A stretch of DNA of 64,000 nt, taken from contig NMRB01000086.1 of assembly GCA_002633025.1 (NCBI GenBank), forward strand, positions 616,061 to 680,060, written 5' to 3'. The DNA is from Notospermus geniculatus. Taxonomy: Eukaryota; Nemertea; Pilidiophora; Heteronemertea; Lineidae. The position numbers were made by a program, and so were the translations under genes. Under the pieces are notes generated by a model. It ran no database searches and was not told the origin of the DNA. It saw nothing but the letters and a program-made list of their open reading frames with translations. Below, piece after piece: positions 35,825 to 49,100 of this stretch (position 1 is the first letter of the stretch; every line of letters starts with the position of its first letter).

Positions 35825-35996
35825 GTGGCACCCAATCAGAGAGGTCGCATGCGGATCATTTATCGTATGCAAATTAGGGGTCGACGTTACAGCCTACGCG
35901 GAGTCGTGTTGAGTTCACTTGGCTTCGTCAGCCTATCAGATTCAAGATTAAGCCGTCCAATCAGAACCTACCCAATCAGAGTCAGCCCCGCCCGTT
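35825..35996 (+). promoter_or_regulatory. Octamer plus three CCAATCAG boxes plus GC box
   Basis: CCAATCAG at 35832, ATGCAAAT (POU octamer) at 35867, CCAATCAG at 35957 and 35972, and CCCCGCCC at 35986. This combination is typical of strong promoters such as histone genes. No histone or other coding start follows, so it may drive an unseen transcript or be a relic. Confidence 0.4.
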
Positions 35997-35999
35997 GGC

Positions 36000-38870
36000 G
36001 TCCTCTTGTTTAGCGAAGGTCAACAGCCATAAATAAGACATGACTAGCTAAGCAATTATGTCTTTTGAAATGTATTATTAATGAAGACACCATTTCCAGA
36101 GAAAGCTCACATTTATACATGATTTTATTTACAAAATATAGGAGATAGTAAAATATGGTAGTGTTGGAAAAACTCGTGAATTTCAGTGACAGTCCCCACA
36201 TATCCTACCGGTTCACGATTCACTTAATTCACTTACGGTACCTCCACCTACTGCCTATACTGCATATTTGGCCAAAATTGACTGAATGAATGGATGGCTC
36301 AAGGATTATGAATTTTAGCATATCAAGATCCCAATTTGGGGATTGGGATAGACCTTGGAGGAATTAGTCAGTATAATTCCTCCAAGGATAGACTATCGCT
36401 CTTATGGCAGATATTTCCCAATTTCGCAAAGGGATATCTCTATTTTGGCAGAAATATCCCGATTTGGGATTGAATTATCTCTATTCTGACAATGACATCC
36501 AGGTATCTCTATTTTGGCTGGTAAATGTATATATCCCCATTTCAGGAGCGAAATTGAGATAGCTCTCTTTGGCATGGGATACTCTCATAAGGCATGAGGA
36601 TATTTCCATCGGCATACATAGGGACGCCAGGACATTCAGGTTCTATAATTCATGCATTCATCAAACTAACAACACGAGATGGAAACTGCACAAAAGTTCC
36701 GCCATTTATATACAGCGCACATCTGCCATTTGGTACGGTAGAAACAGTAAACTATGCATATAGACTCGTCTATCTAGTGTTACAAATTTCACTATCAAAA
36801 TACGCCAGAGGAAAAGTTTACAAAAATAAAACATTATCAAAGAATAAGAGAAACAAAAGATAGAATTAACTGGGCTTGAGGTATTTGTTGAAAATACTGG
36901 TGATTATAATGTGCAATTCAAGGTATGTCTAAGACAACTGAAGTATACTCCAGACACTGGAACAGACTCCAGACATGTTGGGAGGACAGTGATAGGTACT
37001 TCTGACATCAGCAGAGGAGATATTGATATTCCAGATACCAAAACATAGGCCTAACTGTGTATTCAAAATATGCTCCAGAAACTCTCTGGACATTCCCGGA
37101 GTGTGTACAAGAGACCTCCACGTGTATAAAAGATATGGTACAGATACTGTGAGAAAATGCGAGGACTTGAATCGACTGGTGCCGCCTCGCAGTCCCTCAT
37201 TGCTGAAGCATGGGAAAATGGTAGGGAACCAGACTACAGATGATACCGGAAGTCAAAGGCCTTGTGAATGGTGGATAAGGTAACTGAGATTCACAGCACG
37301 CTTCAGCAACACTGAATGAAGTCTAGACATTTACAGTAGGCCTAGGCCTACACGCTGCACATCTGAAGAACATTCATAGTGTACTTCAGGAACACTGAAT
37401 GAAGTCTACACATATCTGAAGATGACTTTCACACTAGTCCGGAAATTTAAAGTAGACGACACATGACACCAGACAACATCAGAGTAAGTACTGGACAGAG
37501 TGCACTCCTGAGAACTTACTGAATACACCCAGATATTCAGTCCAATTTCTTAAGTATTCATCTCTATTTCTAGGAATTTTCAAGGACAATGTTCTATTTT
37601 TAGCAAAGTTTTCATTCGTTCAAAAAACAGACGAAATGTCTGCCAGAAATTAAAGCTAGAAATTCATCATGAATCTCCCCAATAATAGAAAATGTACAAC
37701 TGGACGATTATTACAGATAGTGGACAGAAAATGCCCATGTGTATATCAAGAAATGTATGAAAATAATAAGTTTAACACAATAACTGAATTACCGGTATTA
37801 CATCTACGCCTAAGAACAGTCAAATACTGTGAGTCTGATCACAGAAATTTATGCACAAAAAACCTGCAGCCTGATATTATTTTTTCCTACAAGTAGGCCT
37901 ACATTATCACTATCAAAATGATTATGTCAAATATGACACCCTGAAGTGACTATATTCGGTGGTTCAAAGAAAGATTGGGCATCAGATAATCTAAGGGATG
38001 TCTCATGCCATTTTCAGGCCAGCTTTTCATACTATATTTTAATTGGCATTAAAATAATCTAAAAGGGATGTCTCCTGCCATGTTCACACCAGCTTTTCAA
38101 ATCGCATTCAACTGGCATTAAAAACCTACAGGCCTTTTACAGTGCCATTACATCATGGGTGGCTGCTTGTTTGGCCTACCAAAATAATGGACATGTAGTC
38201 ATGGAGTGTTTCGTAATTTCATTAGCGCTTAGTGGTAATTTGTATGTACCGGTATGTTCCTAGGTGGTTTGTTTTATACAGTATCCTACACACCTCAAAC
38301 CCGTATTCAACAATGTAAGACTGACTTCTAGAGAATTCAGAACACATGGTGTGCGCATCTCAGATCTGTTTTCTATCTTGGATAATACCAGGCCCTACAG
38401 CATTGATGTACAGAAGCAGTGAGGCCATCACTTCGGCCCATCATCTTAACCATAAGAGAAAGAAGCAGACTCCTAGATACACTTTTACTTGAAAAATTTC
38501 TATAGAAAGACAGAAGGCAACGAGCAGATGGTGCGGTTTGATTACTAACAACAGTGCTCTTCATCAGATGGCAGAGGTTGGGCCAGACATGACACTACTC
38601 CGTACCGACTTATTGGCTCACAATATGCAGAAGGAACTGGCCATTCATAGTCTACGCTTCAAACAGCAGTGGAAGGATTAGCACTGAATACAATATAGAT
38701 GGTGTTCTCAGTCTTGTCCTTTAAAGAACAGAGTGAACTGGCCAAAGAAGTCCATGTCAATCTCTTTGCACAAACACGTCTCGGTACTTGAACACGTTCA
38801 ACAGCAGAGAAGCCAAAATTACGAGTTGTATCTCCTTCTATACTGTAGGCCTACAGTACCTCTAGGCTTC
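36000..38870. other. Intergenic stretch without a supported gene
   Basis: Between 36340 and 36560 there are repeated phrases such as GATATCTCTATTTTGGCA and AATTCCTCCAAGG, a degenerate local repeat. TAGGCCTA motifs are frequent. No exon seen. Confidence 0.4.
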
Positions 38871-38878
38871 CTTTACAC

Positions 38879-38985
38879 AGAAGTATACGGTATACGGAAA
38901 CGTCGGTTAACAAAGGCTTCCCGAGGATTCACGACCGTGAAGCCATTGTTAACCGGCTTTTTCGTATACCGTATACCGTACTTCT
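38879..38985. mobile_element. 107-bp hairpin element
   Basis: AGAAGTATACGGTATACGGA pairs with GTATACCGTATACCGTACTTCT, and GTTAACAAAGGCTTC pairs with GAAGCCATTGTTAAC. Confidence 0.85.
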
Positions 38986-40090
38986 ATGTACCGGTAGAAG
39001 CAGCCCAATGGATGCGGTGTAAGCCTACTGGCCACACAGAGCAGCAGTTCTTTAAATAGGCGTGTACTGGCAAAAAATTTCATAACTACTTCAAGGAAAA
39101 TGGACTGGATTCACCAACAAAAGTTTTATTTCTGGTCTAGGTGGCCCTACTGGCACTTACAACAGTAGCAGAGGGCCTGATTGATAATCTACAACTATGG
39201 TGCAGGGAACCTCAAAGGGCTGAGGGCACTTGTGAAATAGTTTTAAGTGCGACTGTGGAATACAGTACTTGATGAGGGGTACAGGCGTATCACGATCTTA
39301 GTGCAGTATCTTGTACAATAAATATATCAGTGGCATATGTATTCAACAGGTGACTGACCCACTTCCACACTGACCTTGAAGTTGGAACCAGGACTAGGTC
39401 ATCTCTGATGAGAGCTAGCTCAACAAAACAACATCTACTCTGTACATTCAGGACAAAGACACAAGGATATTTAATAAACAGGGGCATTACTTCGCCCCAA
39501 CTTTCTAGCTCCTTCAGAATGGCGCTTACATGTAGCTCTACTAGGAAAGCAAGCCTAAATTCATTTTCAAGACTAAAATGCGGCTGCGAACTTCGTTTTG
39601 TGTCAAATGCAAATTTCATACTGGTAACGCTTTGCGAAATCAGTAATTTTCAACACAAAAAGACGGCAGCAAACGTAGTTTTCATGTGTATGCAAATTGC
39701 ACAGCACTGCAAAATCAGCCAATCAGCCGAACGACTTTCTGGTGAACGATAACAAATTACCAACCAACGACAGAGTCGAACTTAATTATGCTGGGTATGG
39801 ATTGTAAGCAAATACGAACCCAGAAAGGCCTTAATGGAGAGAAGTTTATTTTCACATATTTCTTACGGTATCATGGAAAATGGAACAGTACACAAAGATA
39901 TACCCTGTATGTCATCGGCCCTGGATGTAACAGTTTAACACAAAACATTGCATTGTCTACAAGCCGAAGCATTCTTACATGCACACATTTATCGCCAACG
40001 AGAGATTATATACATGTAGGCCTAAAACTGAAATTGTGTTTCCAGCAGGTGGACGCTTCACATGTCATCCATCTCCCTGATCAGTGTCGA

Positions 40091-40150
40091 TTACATCATC
40101 CCCACTTTCATTTCTTCTTTGTTGTCTTCTTTCTCGAAGAACATGAAATC
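40091..40150 (-). CDS. Scramblase terminal exon copy 4
   Basis: Acceptor CTTTCCGCTTGCAG, then [19 protein letters not shown] and stop TAA. Phase 0 entry. A minus-strand AATAAA lies at 39845-39850, about 245 bases downstream. Confidence 0.85.
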   Translation of the reverse strand, partial: DFMFFEKEDNKEEMKVGMM

Positions 40151-43100
40151 CTGCAAGCGGAAAGAAAACCACTGTTACAATTTCATTGAAATTGACAGGA
40201 ATGGAAATCAATTTCACAAGCCAGTATCATTCTATGGTTCTATGTTTTAGGAAACTTTGCCGAGTCATGAGGTAAATTTATCTTTTTCAATGGGATTTAA
40301 CCAGTCACAAAGTTTGAAACAAATGGACGAGGTGAAACCAGGTGACATTCCTTTTTGAACGGAAAACAACCATGGACAATTACCAGGTATAAGAAATTTA
40401 TGAACTTGGGTGTGAATTTTCTGGGAAAAAGGAGGAATAGAGGGGTGAAAAATAACCAAGCCACAAACAAATACGGTAACTGGCAGATAGGCAGACCTAT
40501 TCAGAGAACTCCTGGGGCTACCTTTAGCCATGGCAGGACTGACCAGGGCTGAGTTCCCTACATATACCGGTATGCCTGTCAAATTGTTTGACAGGTCTCA
40601 GCAGTCTCTATTACGGTACCCAACATGCAAAGTTAGAAGAAATTGGATTGTAACCACATAAGCCAAACCAAGAGGACAAAATGGGATTAGAAATGATCGA
40701 GAATGCTGCGTTAATTACTCCTTGTCAGATATTTGTTCTTTGCTGTGATCAAAGTGATATGATTTGGAGATATGGGATGATATTGCCACAGCACTGCCGT
40801 CAATGACAAAAGGCAGTTAGGCGACCATGCCCCTATCCCACCCACAGCTTTTACAAACATCTTGAAAGAGCACAAAGTAACTAATAGCTGAAAGAAGAAA
40901 CACTTCATTAACTTCGAACTTCAGTAATGTTAGTAACCAATGTTATTCACAACATTCGCAATGAAAGAGAGAACTTACAAACATTACTGGTGTACACTTC
41001 TAATCTACAACTCCAGGGTCACCCAAAGTTTCAAATGCAAATCTCCTTCAACCAAATGAACTTTTTTTCGTGAAATGCGAGCTGTCAGCGAGTTGACCAA
41101 CAGGTGTCACTACGGCCCAATTCAATGCATATAGCGGACCCAGTCATTATTGATTGAGCAGCAATCACGTAGATTTTCCTGTACATTGGTCCCCTAGAAC
41201 TTTGCTGCCATCTGTTGGCAATATTCGCGGCTGACTGCTCCTATTATAGCTTGAGGTAGAAGGCCAAGATTCGTTATTCCCGAGCTTTGGATGTAGGGTG
41301 TAATGGACAAGTTCTCGGTGATGAGAGATTTGCATTTAGAGGTTAGTGTGGATGGCCAGAAAGGAAAATCATGCAATATCTTCAGCAATAAGAACCTAAT
41401 ATTTGCCAAAACCTATAAAAAATTGAGGCAATGCTCTTAGTAATTCTCGTATTCCATGAAATTAAGCAGTAACCCATAAGAAATTTATGCTTTTAAGCAT
41501 TTTTGCGGCTGGTACGAAATTCCAGTCACAACATAACTATTAACCACAAAGCAGCTACAAACCATATACAGCGTGATGCATGCAATAACCTGCTCATGAA
41601 AGGACAATACAAGACAACATTTGTTATTCTTATGTTTTTTCATACAAGCTACATGTACTGACAACAGACTGGTGACTGAACATCCTTGAAAACAACAGAG
41701 CATATTTCCTTACTTCCTCCTTCATCAGTGCTCAACAAAGAAAACAATAACACTACCCAAAGACTGACACCTACATGTAAGCCTATGTTCACAAAAGATA
41801 TTCACTTGAATATAATGCTTTATTACTTAAGTATCAGTGGCAACCATTTCAGAAAAGGGTGCAGACTCAAAGACCACTCAGGACATTTCTAAAAGGAGGG
41901 CAGATCTAACCCAGATAGAGACACTCAAATAGATTTGAATGACGACGAGTTTCTTGAGCAACAACACAGTTACTCAGATCATGCAAGAACATACGATAAT
42001 GTACGCCAGTTTGCTTTCATTACCTACTACACCACTGCCCCTAATGGTGGTTATTTCCACCCTGTTTCTCGTCTTTCTTCTCAAAAAACATGAAGTCCTG
42101 GATGTGAGTAATAGAGAGAGGAAAAGAGAGTGAGCGGTGAGCATGGAAAATGGCAGAGTCGGCATACAAAATGATTCTATTACCGTACCATTGGAAATGA
42201 TATTACTAGCAATGATGCTATTGTAGCACAGAAAATGGTGCTATTACCACTGGAAATGATGCTATTAGGCCAGAGATGCTATTACATGTAGTATGGAAAC
42301 CAATGTACGATACCATATGGTATCTGGAGTATATAGGCTCTGAAGGGGGTCAGATGGAAGACTAGAAAATCGCTACTGCGGTNTTTATGAGTGATTGCTT
42401 TCCCCTTATTTGAGGTGAATTTTCTGCATTTAACACAATAGACTTCCGGAGTGGTCATTTATTAAGTGGGAATCTACAGTATATAGGCTCTGAAGGGGGT
42501 CAGATGAAGCTGTGAAGGGCTTTTTGCGGTGGTAGTGACGATTTTGCTATTTTTTTGGCACTTTTTTACGGTTTTTGACACTTGAAATTTTGGCATTTTT
42601 CCTTGAAAAAGTGCTAAAATTTTAGTGTTTTGACCACCGCAGTAGCGATTTTCTAGTCTTCCATCTGACCCCCTTCAGAGCCTATATACTATCTGGAAAA
42701 TTTTGCTATAGAGATGATTTCAGCTGCAATACATGTTCTTGTATACATAAGCATTATGGCTGCATCATGATAAGTCTTAATTCAGTTAGCACAGAAAATG
42801 TCACCCTTGAGAGGAGGTAGGTCCTACAATAAGCAATGGAAATGATGCTATAAATAAGCATGAAAATGATGCTGGAAAAATCTGTTATGCTCACAGAGCA
42901 TGGCAAGTCTCAATGTTAGGGCAAAAGAAGGGTAAAGCAAAAGATACATAAGATACAAGTTTTTCGCACTTTTCATCTCCATCAATTAATATATTGGTCA
43001 ACATCAATTCAATGTAGGAACTCAGCTCCCTTGAGGGTCACTGCCAAAGTTGGTGGAGAAGGGCTACCACCAACAAAGTAGCAATGTCACTGGAAATGAG

Positions 43101-46100
43101 TAACATGACTTTAGTCCTTTAGAATTCTTGTTGACCAGAGAAAGTGAGTGTATAATGGAGTCCTAGTCCAAGTCAAACCAAATCAACTACTACTCATGCA
43201 AAAACGGCATAATAAAGCCACACTGATTAGATTTGGGGGTCTGCATTCAGGAGGTACGATTACCTAGCAGACCGGCGCCATCTAATGGTGATGATGGTCT
43301 TTCTTTTCATCGTCCTCTTTCTTCTCAAAGAACATGAAATCCTAGACGGAGGGAAAGTTAAGCATTGAGAGTGTATGGAGACTGGATTCTGAGTGAATCA
43401 TGGGTAAGCTAGGACAGGAAAGAATATGGCTGAAAATTAGACACCACAGGACTTTCATTGACATAGATATACCATAGACATCCTGCGAAGATCAGCCATG
43501 ACAGGTCAGAAGGGGTAAACAAACCTTGAGCCTAGTGCATTGTACAGACGCTTAGCACAGGAGCCAACTGTACAAATGCACTAGGCACCCTAGGCCGAGG
43601 TTAATCTTTACCCCTTCTGAGCTGTCATGGCCGACTTTTGCAGGATGTCTATTCAGGCCCATTTCCACTACAGTGGCAAGAGGCAACTTGTCCTGAATAC
43701 GAGAGAAATGGGATGCAAAGAAGATGAGATACAGAATGACGGAAATTTTCAAGACTGCGTCTTCGTCTCTCGCTTTTTTCAGCCAGTTTCATCTTCCTGA
43801 CAGCAGCAGACTTGTCCTCACTTCACATGGTTCCATAAGCTCGGAGTGGCATGTTGGTCAGCTCTTTGCCCTTGGTTTGACACCAACACCTTGAAGTTCC
43901 GTCAACATGCAGACAGTGGGCCGACCGAGTACCAAATAAATTCCAAAACAAAACTCCCAAGAAGCTTACCGAAGTACCAATTTTTTACTATAACTACATC
44001 TCCAATGCATGCAAGAGGTCTTCCCACCAAAAACATAATAAAAGGTGGCCGTTTTAGAAATTATGGTGGTTTGAAATGTAAATCACAGCTCAAGTAGTGT
44101 ATAGCGGGCCAACCGTGGGAAGTGCACTGAGTGCACAGAATAAGCCGTAATGTATAGAGATGTGTCACTTCCGACCTCTTGGCCTGCGATACTCTACCTG
44201 ACCCTAACATACATGACCTTTATCATGGGACACCAAACGCCCAAAGTCAACCTACGACCCAGGTCACCAACAAAACAGGAAAAGTACCACTAGCCCAGGC
44301 CTTTACCATGATCACAGACCAGATTTAATATAACACTAACAGGACCTGTTGCCTTAGTTCATCTACTGATGCGAATTAAACATCATCATCACCGTCGCCC
44401 TCCTCAAAATACATGAAATCCTGGATGAAAACAAGAATATCGGGTACAAAATATACACATGAAGAAACTTCCACAAGAGAACTGAAGCCTGCAAGGGGCT
44501 GGAAACTTCAGGTATAAACCAGCACAGAATCATCCCAAGTGCTCTACACCCTTCCTTATGTGGCACTGGGTGACTGTTCAAAGCTGAAGTGGAATGAGGA
44601 AATTCCAAAGCGTTCAAATGGTCACACAAAGAGTAAAGTCACAGTTGACTGTAATTGCTGAAATCCTTTGATGATGTCAAAAGGGGAAATGTTAGTTTCA
44701 ACATTAGCCACTGATTTAAAGGAAGGGTCTATTGGTATCATTCACTGACTTGGCTTCACAATAGGGCTTTCTGAGTCAGACATTTTAGGCAGAGTTGGCC
44801 CACACAATTGTCCCAAAAGAACCCCCCTTGCAAGTTAATCCTGCAGGTCAATCTATGGTGGCTAATCCCCTAAATTTCCAGTCCTTTGTGTAATTGCCTC
44901 CACAGGGAAAATGTTTATTGCAATGGTGTGGTAATACTCATGTCATAAGTAAACACCAGAAAATAAACCATTCCAATGACTGGCAGTGTGCCATTGGGCA
45001 ATTCTGACAAACAATAGGAGCTGTCAGCGAGTTGACCACTAGGTGTCACTAGGGCCCAATTCAATGCATCTAGCGGACCCAGTCATTATCGATCGAGCAG
45101 CGATCATAATAGATTTCCTGTACATTTGGTCTGCTAAGAGTGTGCTGCCATCTGTTAGCAATATGCGCGGCTGACTGCTCCTATTGTAAATGGCTGTATC
45201 TGTACTTGTCACCAGCGGGAGGATGGTTGAAGGAAGTCATAGCTCTGTTATGCACTACCAACTACACTGCAGGGAGACTATAGCTATTACTTTAACCATC
45301 CATGCTCCCACTGAATCTTAGTAGAGACACTGCCTTTCATTATTTATGAACTGGAGGGCAAAATTTGTGAGGACAAAAGAATCTCTCCCGCAAGTTAATC
45401 CTGTAAAAGAAGATTAGCTGTCTATCCTGGAAGTAGTACTAAGCATGTTATTGATGTGTAAGTGTTACCACAGCTGTATGTACATGTATAAGACCACTGG
45501 AGCCATATTGACAAAACCTTGTTAGGCTTAGCTGCTTGCTGAAGTGCCCAGTTTGTACATGTCAATGTACATTGTACACAACTAAACGAGCAAGGTTTTA
45601 TGAATATCGGCCCAGGTCTCTACCAGGGCCAACCACACAGAAAGTTCGAGAGTGCTACCGGTGCCTATCGTCAGTTCGCATTTTCCCATTAACCAAACCG
45701 CCGATAGGCACCAAAAGCACTATCGGACTTTCTGTGCGGTCGGCCCAGATTGTTCAGAAAAGCAAAAGCTGTTAAGTCGGGCACAGATACCGCCCTTCAG
45801 CAGGAGTGGCAGTGATCCCGATGCTACAGCTCTACTGTTCCTGTGAAGCTTGCAGATTGCCCATGTACTCACGATCAAGAAACATGCACCGAGCATAACG
45901 GCCTTGATGTTCACGTCTAAGTCGGCGGGGAATTGAATACCAAAATTATCGGCATCTGTGAATATCTCCTTCACGAGGCCTGACCACTGCTTGGAGATGC
46001 GGCCGACTTGAGCAGACTTGTCCGCTGATAAAACCTACATTCACAACAACAACGAAAGGTTAATTTAATGTAACAGTTCTATTCTTGACCTTGGCCTGCA

Positions 46101-49100
46101 GAGGGGTGTTGCTGCTGATTTCACTGGTCACCTGAGAAAAATACAACAGTTTGATTAGTCGTGCCCATGGTGAGTTATGGTGACAAATTGACTGAATTCT
46201 GAATTCGATAAATAAGTATCATGTACATGTACCACTTGGTTTCAAGGGGAAATAGGACAACTTTCTGGGAAATCTTTCAATAGCTGTGGACTCAGGTAAT
46301 AAAACTATGGCACTCAGTCTGTTGCGGGTGCCTGTCTCTGCTAGCGTGCAGAACAAGAACAAGATACCGATACAACATGTACAATGTATATGAATGAGCA
46401 ACACCAAATCAGAATTCAGAAAATATCTCACCAATTTTCAACACCAAAAGGTGCAAAAAAACACAAGTGATAACCAGCACCCTCTATACTTACAATCAAA
46501 AACACAGCTCCAAGAAGTACGGCCTTAATATTGACGTCAAGATCGATGGGGAAGGTCATACCAAAGTTGTCTGCGTCCGTGAACAATTCCTTCGCCAAGC
46601 CTGTCCACTGTTTGGATATTTTCCCTACGTTAGTGCTACCGTCGGCCGAGTTGACCTGTGAGACAGCCAAGCAGTTTGGTTAGAATGCACTGTTAGTAGC
46701 AAGGCAAATGTACAGTAACTCTCAAATAAAGTCATATGCAGTCTATGGCTAGTGACTTGACTGACACTGGCGTAGCCTACATATGTGTCTACAGTGAGCA
46801 ACAAGCTGCAGGTTAAATTTTANNNNNNNNNNNNNNNNNACTCTCTGGGGAGAGATGAGGTAAACATTACAAGCAGCCTTGAGATGGGGCAGATACTAGT
46901 AAACACACAGTGCTTTACCTTGTTTTCTATCAAATAGTAAAGAATTCATCGGGAGCACATGCAGTCAGAAGGAATACACACAGCTTAGGCGGTATTTACA
47001 TAGAACATAAAGTGGAACCCCTCTCGACTGACACCTCTCTTAGGAAGGCACCTCTATTATAAGGCCCTCAAAATTTCATCCTGGTGTGAACATTTCTTCA
47101 AAATTTGAGCCTGGTGATTTGTCAGGTCTGGAAACATTGCCATTCTTCTGTGTGAGGGTTGTCTTTAGCAGAGAGGTTCCACTTTATCATCAGGTGTAAG
47201 GTTAGAATATCATCAGCTCTGCCAGCCGAGTTTTTCTATCAAGCTGAGAAGCAGAGCTAAAAAATTTCATGCGACAGGTGTATAAGATGATGTGCAACAA
47301 AGAAGTGGAAAACTTGGAAAAGGAATGTATCAAACTGTCAGTGTATCTGTATCTGTATGCCACCAGACTCGGTCTTTATTGTGGGCTTGTCTTGCATTGA
47401 ACACGGACAACAAAAATCTTTGGAATTTGGAAAGATCAATGACTTCTAAATTTCAAACTGGACATGTGTTTGTGTCGACTGTTGTGGATCGAGACCTACA
47501 TGTACATCAAATTTTTCTGACTGATGTCCAATAAATGCATACATGTGAGTCGATATACTGTGGCCACAGGCAAGTGTGCTGCAGGCATTAGTCTTACTGA
47601 TTTCTTTCTATGGATGAGGAACGAACAAGGCCTAGGTTTTCAAATATGGAATGTTGAGACTCTGTATTGTAACCTTTCTTACACCTTGGAGGAATTAGCT
47701 TACACTGACTGATGTTACGGTAGTTAGTTGAATCAGGACCTCTGTTGTTATTAGCAAGAACAAATACTTCAATTTCACAAAATAAGCAGACGGACACAAA
47801 ACAAGGGATCTCCTCTTTTCAGACCCGCAAATATAATCTGTAACTAAACGCCTACAAGGCTTTGAGCGAGAAGGCGCTGAATGACATGACATAACACAAC
47901 ACACTTTCAAACAGCTACCGGTACACTGAAAGGAGTATGGCAACATGGAAGGGGGTTTCTAAACACCCCCTGACATGAGAACGCAAGGTAGGAATAAGAC
48001 AGAACATGAACTATGGAGAGGGAGACAAAACAAACACAAGAAGGTATCAAGGAAGAAGGACAAAAACACAAATTATGACCATGCAAAAAGTTGGGGGTAG
48101 ACTACCTGTAAACAGCAGGGACACCAACAGGATGTGCAGCGTAGGGGGCGCTGTAAGTGCACAACTTCTCGATTGGTGTTGTCCATGATTTTCATACCGA
48201 AGGGGCGGGAGGGGCCGCAGCATTGTCGGGTGCAACAGTCATTGTCTGGACAGAGAAGGAACGAGAGGAAAGTTAAACTTAAAATCCAACACCACACGAG
48301 TAAAATTGAAAATTCTGGTGGAAAAAATAAAACTTATTCCAACACCTAAAAGAGTAATACATGTATTGAAAATTTTGGTGAAAGAATGGTGGAGCATATT
48401 ATTGGATGAAATTAGCAGACGACCATGTATTTATCTATGCTGCAAGGGTTATAAAATTTGGAACTGAATGATGTGTGTTTCTGCAAGGAGAAGAGATGTG
48501 AATGGTGATGTGATTACGTATCAATACAAAAGAGGGCAGCATCATGGATTTTTATAACGAATCAATGACAATATATTGGTAGTATTTATCCCAACGGCCA
48601 TACACATATGAACATGCCACAGGCTCAACTTTCATCAGTTAGATTCTTGATTGGTATTTCAGGATTGACACCTGTCAGTCAAAATGCATTAATTGGCGAC
48701 ATTTTCACATTGAAATTCACAAATGATCACGATTTTGGGGTCAGAATTCAGTCCTCCACACATAAATGCAATTTTCAAGAGCTGGAAGCATTAAACATTG
48801 ATTTATGGAGTTCGATGACTGTAGGTAAATGAAATTCTGACGTGAAAATCAATATGTCCAGCATGCCTTCTGTACATTACAAATAATGGCTGGAGGCCAC
48901 GTCTTAAGAATAGGACATCGGTGCATTCGTCCTACCACCAATCACCCCACCTCGTCAAGGCTGGCATCCTTTCCAAGAGGCACAAGTAGGTTAGGTATAT
49001 AGGTTTGAATTTACAAAACAAACAGGCACACCAAGAAACAACTACTTCCAGACTTCTGCATGGTCTTTCTGGCCACTTTTTTAAAGCGGGCAGTAGACTG

